The notes: generated by a model from the letters alone, not told the origin. Positions 16,924 through 27,681 are shown, counted from the first letter of the stretch. The stretch: 64,000 nucleotides of DNA from Sphingobacteriales bacterium 39-19 (GCA_001898465.1 MKTX01000014.1:1-64000), one strand, 5' to 3'. Translations and numbers: made by a program.

Positions 16924-18167
16924 GTACCCGGTAAAATAGCCCGGTACACTTTATGGTAAGCTTCTATGGCCGATTGTAAAGAATATATTCGTAAAGCAGC
17001 AGCCCTTATTTTTTCAGCAGAAAACGGGTTAGGGTCTTTTAATTTTTCTGCTACCTGCCGATACTCATCGCCATTCAATGATTCTAATACATAACCCGCT
17101 TCGTTTTGCAAAACAATTTCTTTTACATCTCCCACTCCTGCATTGGTGATTACGGGTATTCCCATAGCCATGATTTCGCCGTGCTTGGTAGGCGAAGAGG
17201 CCATTTTAGAATAACAGGGCTTAATAAAAAATAACGAATAACTGCTTAACGAAAGTAATACGGGTACTTCTTTTCGGCGTGCAGAAATAATTTTTATAGA
17301 TGATTCTAAAATACCTGCGGCTTTAGCTGCTTCCCTGATTTCCGGGTGCCTGCCGGGCGATATAAAAAGGAAGACGGTATTCGGGATTTCATCTTGCAGC
17401 ACTTTACAAAATGCCATCATCTCCTTTGTCAAATACCATCCGCCAATGGAACCAAGATAACTGATTATAAAATCACTTTCATTGATATGTAACTGATGTA
17501 AAAAATTATTTCTTATAGCCGGATCAATATTAGCAGGATCAAAGAGTGCTACATCGGCACTACAGGATATTACAGAAACCGGCCTGGGCTGGCCTTTTAT
17601 GTTTTTCCAGCTTAGTATTTCTTTTTGTGCTGACCCGGTGAGGCAATTATTAAAATCTGCCTGCTCAATACATTCCTTTTCTTTTGATTTAAAATAATGG
17701 TACAAGACTTTATAAACAGGATTTCCCATATGCCACATGCCGCCATCAATTCGTTCATCGGCCCAAAAGCCCCGGATATCATTTAAGAAAGGAGTTCCGA
17801 ATTTTTTTTTCATCCACAATGCTGCCAGTGCCGGAATGCCGGTTCGGGCGTGTACCATATCAAAGGGTTCATTTTTTTGTGCTTTGCGAATAAATTTTTT
17901 CATCAGCATCAAGTCATATATCCCCGAAAGTACCGGGGGATTTTTATGATACGTTATACTTTTCCAGGTAATAGGAAAATCTGCTATTTGATTTTCAACT
18001 TCATTTTTATGAAGTGCATACTTTTCGGGTTTATCAAAACTTAAAATAGTAAACCGGTAGCCAAAACGGGTAAGCCCTGCCAGGTAGGGTATCACCTGGC
18101 TTTGACCTAAGGGATCGGTCATACCATCATAGGAAAGAAATAAAATATGGGGTTGCGCTTTTTTCAA
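16920..18167 (-). CDS. Glycosyltransferase (GT4-like)
   Basis: The 415-residue GT-B type enzyme begins KKAQPHILFLSYDGMTDPLGQSQ..., which is typical of a Bacteroidota GT4 subgroup with PLGQSQVIPYL near the N-terminus. MVHARTGIPALAALW and NDIRGFWADERIDGG follow; the donor domain has ISYLGSIGGWY and HGEIMAMGIPVITNAG. The start is TTG at 18167 with no ATG upstream of the conserved strand. It lies 27 bases after the asparagine-synthase gene in the same transcript direction. Sugar specificity cannot be predicted. Confidence 0.87.
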   Translation of the reverse strand: MKKAQPHILFLSYDGMTDPLGQSQVIPYLAGLTRFGYRFTILSFDKPEKYALHKNEVENQIADFPITWKSITYHKNPPVLSGIYDLMLMKKFIRKAQKNEPFDMVHARTGIPALAALWMKKKFGTPFLNDIRGFWADERIDGGMWHMGNPVYKVLYHYFKSKEKECIEQADFNNCLTGSAQKEILSWKNIKGQPRPVSVISCSADVALFDPANIDPAIRNNFLHQLHINESDFIISYLGSIGGWYLTKEMMAFCKVLQDEIPNTVFLFISPGRHPEIREAAKAAGILESSIKIISARRKEVPVLLSLSSYSLFFIKPCYSKMASSPTKHGEIMAMGIPVITNAGVGDVKEIVLQNEAGYVLESLNGDEYRQVAEKLKDPNPFSAEKIRAAALRIYSLQSAIEAYHKVYRAILPGT

Positions 18168-18194
18168 AATTATATTTACCGGGTTTTAGTTGAG

Positions 18195-20099
18195 CTATTT
18201 CATCCATCGTTCATACCACATTTGAAACATGAGGATAAACCAAATTTTCTCCACCCGTTCTACCCGGCCATTATAAAAGGAGTTTCTGAGCCTTTGAATT
18301 TCGGCATTGTTAAAGATACCTTGTGCTTCAATGTATTTGTCATCAAACAGTTCATCAACAAAAGGCTTCAGCTCTTGCGTAAGCCAATGTTGCAGCGGGA
18401 TACCAAATCCCATTTTAGGCCTGTCCATGATTTGCTGTGGAATATATTTATGTACAATTTCCTTTAAAATAATTTTCTTTTTCCCTTTGTCATATTTAAA
18501 ATGAGAAGGCAATTGAGCTGCCCATTCAATAATGCGATGATCTAAAAATGGTTCACGGCCTTCCAGGCTCACACTCATACCCGCCCGGTCAACTTTTTGT
18601 AAAATATCATCTACCAAATACGTTTGGTAATCAACCGCCATAATATAATCCAGGATGGTGAAACGTTTTTCACCCAGTTCAGAACTGTCGAACGCAGTCT
18701 CAATTTTTTTTACTTTATTTTTAAAGAGCTTATGGATCTCTTCATCTGTCATGTGCCGGGTAAGGCTTACTAAAATATTTTTTTCTGAATTATTTTTTAA
18801 GAACGATTTTACTTTTTCGTAACGGGTATGAAATTCATATTTTTTTCTAAGAATGGGCACTTTATCTGCCGGTATCTTATCCATGGTAGCTGCCGCTAGT
18901 TTACGGATGGAGGCGGGTAATTGTGCCATTTTTTTACCATACCGCATCATATAATCATAGCGGTTGTAGCCTGCAAATATTTCATCTCCCGCATCTGCTG
19001 AAAGTGCCACGGTTACTTGCTTTCGGGCCACCCGGCTCACCAATGTAGTGGGTATTGCGCTACTATCGGCAAAGGGTTCATCGTAATAAAAAGGCAAGTC
19101 GGGTACAATTTCCAATGCCTCTTTTTGAGTACAGTAATATTCTGTATGATCGGTGCCCAGGTGGCGGGCAATTTCTTTAGCATAAGGCGCTTCATTTAGG
19201 CCGGCATCGGGAACCCCAATCGTAAATGTTTTAATTTTTTCAGAATTATTTTTTTGAAGTATGGCTGTTACGCAGCTACTGTCATAACCCCCGCTTAAAA
19301 AAACCCCTACGGGAACATCGCTTACCATCCGGTATTGAAAGGCATGGGTCAATAATTTTTCTGTTTCTGCAACGGCTTCATCAAAACCAATTTCCAAAAC
19401 CGGTTTGTTGTAGGCATCATATACATTCCAATATTGTTGCATGGTAAAAGACCGGGTTTTGATATCCATCTGCAAATAATGCCCGGGTTTTAGTTTATAA
19501 CAATTTTCAAAAATACAATGCGGTGTAGGTACGTACCCAAATTGCATGTATGCAGAAAGAGCATCCTGGTCAATTTCCTTTTCAAAAGCAGGGTGTTTCA
19601 TCATCCCTTTAAGTTCTGATGAAAAAAGAAAAAGATCGTTTTTCCAATAATAAAAAAAAGGTTTTACACCTGCCCGGTCACGGCAACAAAAAAGCGATCC
19701 TGTATGTGTATCGTAAATAACAAAGGCAAACATGCCAATAAATTTTGAGAGCATGGCCGCTCCCCATTGTTGCCAGGCATGTAAAATAACTTCAGTATCC
19801 GAATGGGCTTTAAATTGGTGGCCGGCCTGTACTAGTTCTTTTTTTATTTCTTTATAATTATAAATTTCCCCATTAAATACAATCCACAAGCCGTTATATT
19901 CCATGGGCTGGCCGGCTGCCTCGCTTAAGTCTATAATAGATAACCTGCGATGCCCCAGGGCTACCTGCCCTTCTTCCCGGTTAAAGAATGCAATGCCCCT
20001 GCCATCGGGCCCCCGGTGAATCAACTCATCGGTACATGCATTTAATATCTTTTCAGACGATTGCTTTTTAAAATCAATAAACCCTACAATACCGCACAT
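18195..20099 (-). CDS. asnB: Asparagine synthase-like glutamine amidotransferase (AsnB family), copy 1
   Basis: The 634-residue protein has an N-terminal Ntn-type glutaminase domain with nucleophile C2 (MCGIVGFID), HRGPDGRG and FNGEIYNY, and a C-terminal ATP pyrophosphatase domain with SGGYDSSC at about 270. True asparagine synthases and sugar-modifying homologs share this layout. Its location between glycosyltransferases, together with a second copy at 31243, suggests amidation of uronic acid residues to uronamides (as proposed for WbpS-type proteins) rather than free asparagine supply; that is inference. It begins six bases after the glycosyltransferase gene upstream. Confidence 0.9.
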   Translation of the reverse strand: MCGIVGFIDFKKQSSEKILNACTDELIHRGPDGRGIAFFNREEGQVALGHRRLSIIDLSEAAGQPMEYNGLWIVFNGEIYNYKEIKKELVQAGHQFKAHSDTEVILHAWQQWGAAMLSKFIGMFAFVIYDTHTGSLFCCRDRAGVKPFFYYWKNDLFLFSSELKGMMKHPAFEKEIDQDALSAYMQFGYVPTPHCIFENCYKLKPGHYLQMDIKTRSFTMQQYWNVYDAYNKPVLEIGFDEAVAETEKLLTHAFQYRMVSDVPVGVFLSGGYDSSCVTAILQKNNSEKIKTFTIGVPDAGLNEAPYAKEIARHLGTDHTEYYCTQKEALEIVPDLPFYYDEPFADSSAIPTTLVSRVARKQVTVALSADAGDEIFAGYNRYDYMMRYGKKMAQLPASIRKLAAATMDKIPADKVPILRKKYEFHTRYEKVKSFLKNNSEKNILVSLTRHMTDEEIHKLFKNKVKKIETAFDSSELGEKRFTILDYIMAVDYQTYLVDDILQKVDRAGMSVSLEGREPFLDHRIIEWAAQLPSHFKYDKGKKKIILKEIVHKYIPQQIMDRPKMGFGIPLQHWLTQELKPFVDELFDDKYIEAQGIFNNAEIQRLRNSFYNGRVERVEKIWFILMFQMWYERWMK

Positions 20100-20105
20100 A
20101 TAATT

Positions 20106-21182
20106 TTATTTTTTATCCCTCATTTCTTCTTCATACAAACCGGTAAGCAACTTAACGTGATGCTCTATGGTGAAATTGTTCATGGCCCGGTAGTATCCTT
20201 TTTCACCCAGCAATTTCATGTTTTCGGGGTTAGCCAAAAGTGCATTTAATTTCATGATAAAATCACCGGGATTTTGTAAATCAAAATATACCGCACAATC
20301 TTCGCATTGTTCCCTAAATGAGGGAATATCGCTTAACAATAATGGCCGCCCGGATGCCATGGCCTCTAATACACTTAATGAAAACCCTTCAAATTTTGAA
20401 GGCATTGCAAAAATATGATAGCTTCCTATGAGTTCATGAATATTTTTAACGAGGCCCTTTAAATGAATATTCACTTTTGCTTCATTAATTAAATTTTGAT
20501 AATACTCAAATGCCGGGCCATAGCCATAAATATCTAATTGAATATTTTTATCCCGGATGAGGGTGAACGCCTGAATTAAATATTCAAAATTTTTATTTTT
20601 TCGCATAGAGCCAATACAGATGATACGGATAGGATCCATTTCAATGGGGCCCTTTGTAAATATAAATTGTGAACTGTCAATAAATGTATAAATCACAAAT
20701 GCCTTACCCGGCTTTACATGCAATACCGAAAAATAATCCCGGAGGGCTTGTTGCGATACGGCAATGATGGTAGATTTTCGAAACCGGTAAGTAAACCTGT
20801 CCAGGAACCGGATTATCCATTTCTTATAATCTACAGCTGCTGAAATTGCCGTGTGAATGGTGGTAACTAAGGGTATTGAGGCCGGTGTTGCGAGGCGGGC
20901 AACAAAATTGCTATAGGGCAAATGAGAATGCACCAGGTGGGGCTTTTGGTCCCTGATGATTTTTTTTAGTTTGCTTACCATGGCCGGTAATTGTGTTAAA
21001 GAATTCCCGGAAAAACTGATATGCTGATCGCAAACCAGCTCTTCTTTAAAATCATTAACATCAGAAATAGTGACCACAATATTGTGGTATTGCCCTAATT
21101 TTTTTAATACTCCTACCAGCATGGTTTCTGCACCGCCCCGGCCCAGGTTATAAATAATATGAAGGATTTTTTTCTTTTTCAA
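20106..21182 (-). CDS. Glycosyltransferase family 4
   Basis: The 358-residue GT-B enzyme starts (TTG at 21182) KKKKILHIIYNLGRGGAETM, the characteristic N-terminal glycine loop of GT4. LVHSHLPYSNFVARLA lies in the acceptor domain. The EX7E motif is intact in EGFSLSVLEAMASGRPLLLSDI near residue 280. The central IICIGSMRKNKNFEYLIQAF strand carries the donor-binding region. It is tightly packed between the asnB copy and the next glycosyltransferase (gaps of 6 and 20 bases), so it belongs to one operon. Substrate unknown. Confidence 0.9.
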   Translation of the reverse strand: MKKKKILHIIYNLGRGGAETMLVGVLKKLGQYHNIVVTISDVNDFKEELVCDQHISFSGNSLTQLPAMVSKLKKIIRDQKPHLVHSHLPYSNFVARLATPASIPLVTTIHTAISAAVDYKKWIIRFLDRFTYRFRKSTIIAVSQQALRDYFSVLHVKPGKAFVIYTFIDSSQFIFTKGPIEMDPIRIICIGSMRKNKNFEYLIQAFTLIRDKNIQLDIYGYGPAFEYYQNLINEAKVNIHLKGLVKNIHELIGSYHIFAMPSKFEGFSLSVLEAMASGRPLLLSDIPSFREQCEDCAVYFDLQNPGDFIMKLNALLANPENMKLLGEKGYYRAMNNFTIEHHVKLLTGLYEEEMRDKK

Positions 21183-21202
21183 TGCGATGAATCTTTAATA
21201 CA

Positions 21203-22399
21203 TTACCTGCCCCTGTAGTCTTTTTTTATTAACGGCTTCCATTTAAGGGGTTGCCTCATCAATTTTATCATATACCTTTTCCATACGGGTATGTGAAAGG
21301 AAAATTTTTTATCTGCATTTTGTAAAACTGAATAATAAGTCTGCATTACTTTTTCTGCTGAAAATTCCCTGGCCCGAAGCCAGCTTTTCTCACAAAGCAG
21401 GGCATATTCATCTTCGCTGCTTGTGTATGCCTGCAGAATGAAGGGTTCATAAGAACCGGTTTTTTTTCCTGCAATTTGTTCTCCCACTTCGTAGCCCTGC
21501 TGCTGAAAAAACCAGCCATACGTGGCATCTTCCTGGCAACTTTCAATAGCCTGCAAACCGGGTACACCCTGCCTCGAACTTTCAATGATAGAGGTCCCCA
21601 TTCCCACAAAAAGAAGAGCATCGTTTACAATGGAATTAAAATCGGCATACTCTATCCGGCCATGCAAATAAACATAATGGCCGGCATCTAATTTATTTAT
21701 TATAGTTTTTACTTCATCCATCAATTCTCCCTCCCCGTAAATATGATATTCAAAAGCATATCCTTTTTTTCGTAAGGATGCCAGCAGGTTAATAAGAGGT
21801 GAAATATAGTTTTTAAAATAAACCAGCCGCCCCACACTCACTATTTTATTTTTATTTACATTTTTTCGGGGCACGTATTGGGCAGGAACATCTACCATTA
21901 TGGGCACCAGGGGAGATTTTGAAAAATCAAGGTGAAAATAGGATTCATGTTCCTTTCTCACCACGTCATTCATAAACAAAAGGTTTTGTGCGGGAATTTT
22001 TGAAAATAATTTTTTATACATTTTCACATCCGGCGAGGGCCACCCATGTGTTTTTATAATAAACGTGCGGGGGTGATAAAACCCAATAACCACGGCAGCG
22101 CCGGGGAAATATTTTGCTTTGATGGTATCGTAGCAATCATACAACCGGTCACCTGATAAGATGCCATGAATGACCTCAATGGGGGGCAAATTGTTTTCAC
22201 TTTTGAGCCGGGAAAGATCGCCCGGGAAATACACGGGGCATATTCCTTTAACTTCAACAAGCAGGGAAGTTTCTATATTTTTATTCAGGAAAAGAAAATA
22301 AGGGTTGTGCCCATCTTTTTTGGCATGGTATGCCTGCCTCAAAAGCAAAGTAAAAGTTCCGTCTATGAAAGGGTAATCCCGAATAAAAAGAATGTTCAT
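21203..22399 (-). CDS. Glycosyltransferase (GT-B fold, divergent)
   Basis: The start is placed at the ATG 22399, giving MNILFIRDYPFIDGTFTLLL. The longer frame to 22471 would run into the flippase gene and lacks a conserved sequence. The protein is about 398 residues, with a GT-B donor half marked by IVSVGRLVYFKNYISPLINL and YHIYGEGELMDEVKTII and a later FVGMGTSIIESSRQGVPGLQ that stands where EX7E normally lies. The acceptor half is weakly conserved. It is probably a glycosyltransferase of this locus, but the sub-family is not recognisable. Confidence 0.75.
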   Translation of the reverse strand: MNILFIRDYPFIDGTFTLLLRQAYHAKKDGHNPYFLFLNKNIETSLLVEVKGICPVYFPGDLSRLKSENNLPPIEVIHGILSGDRLYDCYDTIKAKYFPGAAVVIGFYHPRTFIIKTHGWPSPDVKMYKKLFSKIPAQNLLFMNDVVRKEHESYFHLDFSKSPLVPIMVDVPAQYVPRKNVNKNKIVSVGRLVYFKNYISPLINLLASLRKKGYAFEYHIYGEGELMDEVKTIINKLDAGHYVYLHGRIEYADFNSIVNDALLFVGMGTSIIESSRQGVPGLQAIESCQEDATYGWFFQQQGYEVGEQIAGKKTGSYEPFILQAYTSSEDEYALLCEKSWLRAREFSAEKVMQTYYSVLQNADKKFSFHIPVWKRYMIKLMRQPLKWKPLIKKDYRGR

Positions 22400-22428
22400 A
22401 CTTAAATTTAGTGAATAAAAACAGACGG

Positions 22429-23670
22429 TTATAAAAATCGCTTTTTCATAATCATATACATCACTACCCAATAAATAGCATAATTGATGCAGAAAGAATA
22501 AGTAGCCCCAATAATGCCAAATTTATTTAAAAAGATATATGACAATACCACGTAACTCAGTGAGAAAAAAATTTCAGTAATAATAAATGTTTTTGTCATG
22601 GCTTTTGCAATCATTAAATAAGCCAGTAACCAGCTCCCGATTTTAAAAAAATCTCCCATAAGCTGGAAAGCAAATAAAGGCCGCATGGGTAAAAATTGCG
22701 GGGTAAACAATAGATGAATAATAAGATCTTTAAAAAGCCAAATGGCAAATGCAACCAATCCTACAATGGGTAAAATTATTTTATATCCATTTTTAATTTC
22801 TGTTTTAAGTTCATGCCGATCCTGAATTTCTGATAAACGGGGCATATAGTACACGGCTAATACGGAGGTAATAAAGCCCAGGTAATAGTCAGAAATTTTT
22901 GTAACCGCCTGCCAATAGCCGGCTTCTGTAGCAGAAAACCGGAGAATCATTTTATCCCGTATAAGAATTTGAATAGCCGGTGCAATGAAGCCGCTCACCA
23001 AGGCCATAACAGAAAAAGCCAATAGCATTTTGAAAACCTCTTTGTCCCAATTTGAAATACGGGGTTTCCAGGAAATCCCCAATTTTTTAAAAATAAAAAC
23101 ATTCATTACAAAAACAACTATACCCGAAGCCGTACTGGAAATTAACACTCCTATTAATCCAAAATAAAAGGCACCCAGCAATGTAAAACTTACCCCTATT
23201 AAAGATGCGCTGATATTTACAAGGGTATATTTTTTTATTTCTTTGAGCCCGTTTAATATAGCCAGGAACAAAGTGTTAAAGGAGATCAGCATCACAAATA
23301 AACCAAATAAAAAATACACCAGCCAATATTCGGTTGTTTTAAATGCGGCTCTTGATAAATAATGGCTACTGCTTAAAACGATAACAGAAATAATAAGGGA
23401 ACAGAAAAAAGAAATAAGGAAGGCGCTATGGATTATTTTTTGAACTTTTAGTGGCTCTGTTTTATGCTGCGCCAAATATTTTATTACGCCCATGGTAATA
23501 GCGCCGGTAGCCAGTAAGGTTAGGATGGCAGTTGTATTTTGAAACTGGCCAACAAAAGCGATCCCTTCGGGGCCTATTTTTACGGCAACCACTTTTATCA
23601 CAATAAAGCCACTTAAAAAAGTAATGGCAGTAGAGATAGAAGTGTAAAAACTTGTTTTTATCAGGTTCAC
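22429..23670 (-). CDS. wzx: Polysaccharide flippase (Wzx/PST type, MOP superfamily)
   Basis: The protein has about 413 residues and 12 or so membrane segments throughout, starting NLIKTSFYTSISTAITFLSG, typical of Wzx proteins that flip undecaprenyl-linked repeat units across the inner membrane. KIGPEGIAFVGQFQN near residue 35 and the long hydrophobic C-terminus fit the Bacteroidota O-antigen flippase group. The start is taken as GTG at 23670, overlapping the aminotransferase stop by one base (TAGTG); the longer frame from 23697 would begin inside the aminotransferase. It is the only flippase in the locus. Confidence 0.87.
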   Translation of the reverse strand: MNLIKTSFYTSISTAITFLSGFIVIKVVAVKIGPEGIAFVGQFQNTTAILTLLATGAITMGVIKYLAQHKTEPLKVQKIIHSAFLISFFCSLIISVIVLSSSHYLSRAAFKTTEYWLVYFLFGLFVMLISFNTLFLAILNGLKEIKKYTLVNISASLIGVSFTLLGAFYFGLIGVLISSTASGIVVFVMNVFIFKKLGISWKPRISNWDKEVFKMLLAFSVMALVSGFIAPAIQILIRDKMILRFSATEAGYWQAVTKISDYYLGFITSVLAVYYMPRLSEIQDRHELKTEIKNGYKIILPIVGLVAFAIWLFKDLIIHLLFTPQFLPMRPLFAFQLMGDFFKIGSWLLAYLMIAKAMTKTFIITEIFFSLSYVVLSYIFLNKFGIIGATYSFCINYAIYWVVMYMIMKKRFL

Positions 23671-24785
23671 TATGAAAATAAGTTTACAACCTGGCAAACC
23701 TTTTCATATTCTTCGGCTTGCATCACCGGGCTTATAGGCAATGATATTACCTGGTTGTGTATTTTTTCTGAAATGGGGAACTGCTGTGTATGTAAGCTCT
23801 TATATGCTTTTTGCTGATGTGGCGGAATGGGATAATGAATTACGGTTTGCACCCCATGATCCAGTAAGTATTGCTGAAAGGAATCCCGTTTTTCTGTTCT
23901 CACCACAAATACATGCCACACATGAGTAAGGTCGTTAAGGACATCCGAATTTTTTGATGCCGGTAATACGATGTGTGGATTTTGAATATGATTTATATAA
24001 TATTGGGCAATCTCCCTTCTTTTTTGATTGTCAGCATCCAGGCTTTTTAATTTTACAGAAAGGAAGGCGGCCTGTAATTCATCGAGCCGGCTATTTATAC
24101 CCAGGTACAGGTTTTCATATTTTTTATGAGAACCATAATTGCGCCATGCGCTTATAATTTCTGCCAGTGCCTCATCCTGGGTAGTAACAGCACCGGCATC
24201 GCCCAGGGCGCCCAGGTTTTTGCCGGGGTAAAAACTAAAGCCGGCTGCATCCCCCAGGTTTCCGCAACGCTTACCCCGGTACACAGCACCCTGCGATTGG
24301 GCGCAATCTTCAATTACTTTTAAATTAAAATTCTTCGCAATAGCCATTATGGGATCCATATCGCAAACCTGTCCGTATAAATGCACTGGTAATATGGCTT
24401 TTGTTTTGTTTGAAATTTTTTCTTCTATAAGTGCCGGGTCTAGTAAGTATGAATGAATATCGGGTTCACATAGTACGGGGGTAAGGCCTGCTTTGGAAAT
24501 GGCCAAAATACTGGCAATGTAAGTATTGGAAGGAACGATCACTTCGTCGCCGGGTTTCATAAACCCCATTTCTTTATACGCTTCCAAAATTAAAATAAGT
24601 GCATCTAAGCCATTGGCTACGCCGATGCAGGATTTGGTTCCGCAATAACCGGCAAACTCCTGCTCAAAATTACGGAGTGCATTTCCCATAATAAACCAGC
24701 CGGAATCTAATACCGCTTCAAAAGCCTGCATCAGCTCCTGCTTATTTCGCCGGGTTATTTGTTTGATGTTTAAAAACTCAATCAT
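23670..24785 (-). CDS. dTDP-3-keto-6-deoxyhexose aminotransferase (FdtB/QdtB type)
   Basis: This 371-residue DegT-family PLP enzyme has the Schiff-base lysine K189 in [17 protein letters not shown] and D160 in [10 protein letters not shown]. Both blocks are characteristic of 3-aminotransferases for dTDP-sugars. It overlaps the acetyltransferase gene by four bases and lies in the order rmlB, rmlA, isomerase, acetyltransferase, aminotransferase, which is the pathway for dTDP-3-acetamido-3,6-dideoxyhexose. Whether the product is the galacto (Fuc3NAc) or gluco (Qui3NAc) form cannot be told. Confidence 0.88.
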   Translation of the reverse strand: MIEFLNIKQITRRNKQELMQAFEAVLDSGWFIMGNALRNFEQEFAGYCGTKSCIGVANGLDALILILEAYKEMGFMKPGDEVIVPSNTYIASILAISKAGLTPVLCEPDIHSYLLDPALIEEKISNKTKAILPVHLYGQVCDMDPIMAIAKNFNLKVIEDCAQSQGAVYRGKRCGNLGDAAGFSFYPGKNLGALGDAGAVTTQDEALAEIISAWRNYGSHKKYENLYLGINSRLDELQAAFLSVKLKSLDADNQKRREIAQYYINHIQNPHIVLPASKNSDVLNDLTHVWHVFVVRTEKRDSFQQYLLDHGVQTVIHYPIPPHQQKAYKSLHTQQFPISEKIHNQVISLPISPVMQAEEYEKVCQVVNLFS

Positions 24786-25273
24786 GCGCCATTATATTTT
24801 TCTATGATCTCTCCTTTCTCATTCAATTTTGCCATAACCCGGGCAGGGTTGCCATATACCAGTGTAAAAGGCGGAACATCTTTGGTTACTACTGCCCCTG
24901 CGCCAATGAGTGCATACTCTCCAATGGTAATTCCACCCAGGATGGTTGCATTTGCGCCCACCGATGCAAAAGCGCCGATTTTCGTTAGCTGAAATTCAGC
25001 CGGGTATTGCCTGGAACGGGGATACTTATCATTCGTAAAAGTTACATTCGGGCCAATAAAAACATCATCGGCCAGCCTTAACCCATCCCATAAAAATACA
25101 CCACTTTTAACGGTAACCCGGTTTCCAATGATTACATCGTTCTCAATAAATGTATGGCAATTAATATTGCAATCTTTACCTACTACGGCGCCGGCTAAAA
25201 TAATAGCAAATTGCCAAACCCTTGTGCCCTCGCCTATTTGTTTTGATTGTACATCTGCAGCAGGGTGTATCAT
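24782..25273 (-). CDS. dTDP-3-amino-3,6-dideoxyhexose N-acetyltransferase (FdtC/QdtC type, left-handed beta-helix)
   Basis: In this 163-residue protein, hexapeptide repeats run from residue 2 to about 145 ([57 protein letters not shown] at the end). The length fits the short WbbJ/FdtC subgroup, trimeric acetyl-CoA-dependent enzymes. It overlaps the isomerase gene upstream and the aminotransferase gene downstream by four bases each, showing translational coupling along the pathway. It should N-acetylate the 3-amino group made by the neighbouring transaminase. Confidence 0.87.
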   Translation of the reverse strand: MIHPAADVQSKQIGEGTRVWQFAIILAGAVVGKDCNINCHTFIENDVIIGNRVTVKSGVFLWDGLRLADDVFIGPNVTFTNDKYPRSRQYPAEFQLTKIGAFASVGANATILGGITIGEYALIGAGAVVTKDVPPFTLVYGNPARVMAKLNEKGEIIEKYNGA

Positions 25274-25671
25274 TGTAATTGTTTAAAAACTTCGTAATCC
25301 CTTATATAATCTGATTCTTTATAAGGCATATTAGCAATACACATTTGCACTGCATTGTGGCTGTACTGCATAGTATGCCAGCAGTATACCGGCATAAGCA
25401 AGCCTTGTTCGGGGGTATCTAATGTAAATTTTTCTTTGATGCCCCCGGGAATTTCAGTTTCTACCAATATGGTTCCTGCAACCGCAACCAGTATTTGCAC
25501 AAGTTCGTGATGGGCATGCCCGCCCCGGTGAATGGTTCCCGGTGTGTGATAAGTCCAGTAAACCCGTTTTACTTCAAATGGCAGGGTATTATTTTCTGCT
25601 ACTGAAATATAGCCCTGCATGATATTTCCTATCCGGGGAAACTGAATGATTTGGGGGTTTTTATATACCAT
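25270..25671 (-). CDS. dTDP-4-keto-6-deoxyglucose 3,4-ketoisomerase (FdtA/QdtA cupin)
   Basis: This 133-residue single cupin domain contains [20 protein letters not shown], the signature of the FdtA/QdtA/TylM3-like isomerases, where histidines act in the tautomerisation from 4-keto to 3-keto. [10 protein letters not shown] precedes it, and [16 protein letters not shown] is the C-terminal strand. It sits 12 bases after rmlA and overlaps the acetyltransferase gene. It moves the keto group made by RmlB so that the aminotransferase can act. Confidence 0.88.
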   Translation of the reverse strand: MVYKNPQIIQFPRIGNIMQGYISVAENNTLPFEVKRVYWTYHTPGTIHRGGHAHHELVQILVAVAGTILVETEIPGGIKEKFTLDTPEQGLLMPVYCWHTMQYSHNAVQMCIANMPYKESDYIRDYEVFKQLQ

Positions 25672-25683
25672 GAACCGGGTTTG

Positions 25684-26541
25684 TTATTTTAATTTTTTTA
25701 AGTATTCGCCATAGCCGCTTTTTTTCAACTCTTCTGCCAATTGCATTAATTGATCGTGGCTGATAAACCCTTTACGCCAGGCTATTTCTTCGGGGCAGCC
25801 AATTTTTAATCCCTGCCGCTTTTCAATAACTCTTACATATTCGCTTGCATCGCTTAAAGAATCAAATGTACCGGTATCTAACCAGGCGAATCCCCGGTCG
25901 AGCACGCCTACATGTAATTGTTTGCGCTGCAAATATATTTTGTTTACATCAGTAATTTCATACTCCCCCCGGATGCCCGGTTTTAGCTCTTTTGCTATTT
26001 GTACTACATTGTTGTCATAAAAATAAAGCCCGGGTACGGCATAGTTACTTTTTGGTTTTTGTGGTTTTTCTTCCAGGCTTATTGCGGTAAACCGGTCATC
26101 AAATTCTACCACGCCATATCTTTCAGGATCGCTTACGGGGTAGGCAAAAATGGTTGCGCCGGTTTGTGCAGCAGCATTTTGTAATAACTTGCTAAACCCA
26201 CTGCCATAAAAAATATTATCGCCTAACACCAGGGCCACAGGATCATTCCCGATGAATGATTCTCCAATTACAAAGGCCTGGGCAAGTCCGTTGGGTATTT
26301 CCTGGCGGGCGTAAGTAATATTACAACCCCATTTTTTTCCATCACCCAATAAGCGTATGAACTGGGGCTGATCATCGGGTGTGGTAATAATCAAAATATC
26401 TTTTATCCCGGCAAGCATAAGTGTACTTAGCGGATAATAAATCATTGGCTTATCAAAAATGGGCATCAATTGTTTGCTAATGCCCATCGTAATCGGGTAT
26501 AGCCGGGTTCCCGATCCGCCTGCCAAAATAATACCTTTCAT
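25684..26541 (-). CDS. rmlA: Glucose-1-phosphate thymidylyltransferase
   Basis: The enzyme makes dTDP-glucose from dTTP and glucose-1-phosphate. From the ATG at 26541 the protein is 285 residues and opens [18 protein letters not shown], the nucleotidyltransferase signature; a longer open frame to 26592 runs into rmlB and is rejected. [14 protein letters not shown] and [20 protein letters not shown] are further RmlA blocks. It is four bases downstream of rmlB. Intact and of normal length. Confidence 0.95.
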   Translation of the reverse strand: MKGIILAGGSGTRLYPITMGISKQLMPIFDKPMIYYPLSTLMLAGIKDILIITTPDDQPQFIRLLGDGKKWGCNITYARQEIPNGLAQAFVIGESFIGNDPVALVLGDNIFYGSGFSKLLQNAAAQTGATIFAYPVSDPERYGVVEFDDRFTAISLEEKPQKPKSNYAVPGLYFYDNNVVQIAKELKPGIRGEYEITDVNKIYLQRKQLHVGVLDRGFAWLDTGTFDSLSDASEYVRVIEKRQGLKIGCPEEIAWRKGFISHDQLMQLAEELKKSGYGEYLKKLK

Positions 26542-26545
26542 TAAA

Positions 26546-27598
26546 TTATCTTTTATGATATTGCTGTTCGTAATAATCTTTGTAGCTCCCATTCACCACA
26601 TCGTTTAGCCAGGCCGTGTGAGCCAGGTACCAGTCAATGGTTTTTGATAATCCTTCTTCAAATTGCAAAGAAGGAAGCCAGCCTAATTCTTCTTTAAGCT
26701 TTGTAGCATCTATTGCGTATCGCAAATCATGGCCTGCCCTGTCTTTTACAAAACTGATCAATTTTTCGGAACTGCCTGCTTGCCGGTTTAGCTTGGTATC
26801 CATTTGGCGGCATAGTTCTTTTATCAAATCAATATTCGTCCATTCATTATGCCCACCAATATTATAGGTTTCTCCTGTTTTTCCTTTATGAAAGATAAGG
26901 TCAATGGCCTTTACATGATCTTCTACATACAACCAGTCCCTTATATTTTCACCTTTACCGTATATGGGCAGGGGCTTATTGTTGATGATATTATTAATGC
27001 TTAAGGGTATCAATTTTTCAGGAAAATGAAATGGCCCATAATTATTACTGCAATTAGAAATTTTTATGGGTAGCTGATAGGTGTGGTGGTATGCCCTTAC
27101 AAAATGATCGGAAGAGGCCTTACTGGCTGAGTAAGGGCTGCGGGGATCATAAGCCGTATTTTCATAAAAAAAACCGGTTTCGCCCAATGAGCCATATACC
27201 TCGTCGGTAGAAATATGATAAAATAATTTGTTTTCATAATTATTCTTCCAGTTTTCTTTGGCAGCCTGCAAAAGGGTTACCGTACCCAGTACATTGGTAC
27301 GTACAAATGCCAGCGGATCAGAAATAGACCGGTCTACATGGCTTTCAGCAGCACAATGCAATACAGCCGTTACGGCATGAGATTCAAATATTTCATTTAC
27401 CAGGGCAGCGTTTGTAATGTCGCCTTTTATAAAATGATAATTAGGCCGGTCTTCTATATCTTTTAAATTTTGCAGGTTACCGGCATACGTAAGGGCATCC
27501 AGGTTAATTATTTTATATTGAGGATACTTAGATACAAATAGCCGGGTAAGATGAGAACCAATAAACCCTGCGCCCCCGGTAATAAGAATCGTTTGCAT
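26546..27598 (-). CDS. rmlB: dTDP-glucose 4,6-dehydratase
   Basis: This 350-residue extended SDR has the cofactor motif TGGAGFIG at 7-14, [11 protein letters not shown] at 130-140 (T131, D132 and E133 catalytic), and Y156-x3-K160 in [11 protein letters not shown]. It produces dTDP-4-keto-6-deoxyglucose. It is the first gene of a long minus-strand operon with rmlA, the FdtA/B/C-like genes, the flippase and glycosyltransferases. No rmlC or rmlD is present, so L-rhamnose is not the product here. The promoter is probably at 27682-27689. Confidence 0.96.
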   Translation of the reverse strand: MQTILITGGAGFIGSHLTRLFVSKYPQYKIINLDALTYAGNLQNLKDIEDRPNYHFIKGDITNAALVNEIFESHAVTAVLHCAAESHVDRSISDPLAFVRTNVLGTVTLLQAAKENWKNNYENKLFYHISTDEVYGSLGETGFFYENTAYDPRSPYSASKASSDHFVRAYHHTYQLPIKISNCSNNYGPFHFPEKLIPLSINNIINNKPLPIYGKGENIRDWLYVEDHVKAIDLIFHKGKTGETYNIGGHNEWTNIDLIKELCRQMDTKLNRQAGSSEKLISFVKDRAGHDLRYAIDATKLKEELGWLPSLQFEEGLSKTIDWYLAHTAWLNDVVNGSYKDYYEQQYHKR

Positions 27599-27681
27599 AA
27601 ATGAGTATTAAAACAAAAAAAAACTTTTTTCGTTTACTAAACTGGTTAAATTTAAAATTATTGTATTCAATGGGCCTGTTA

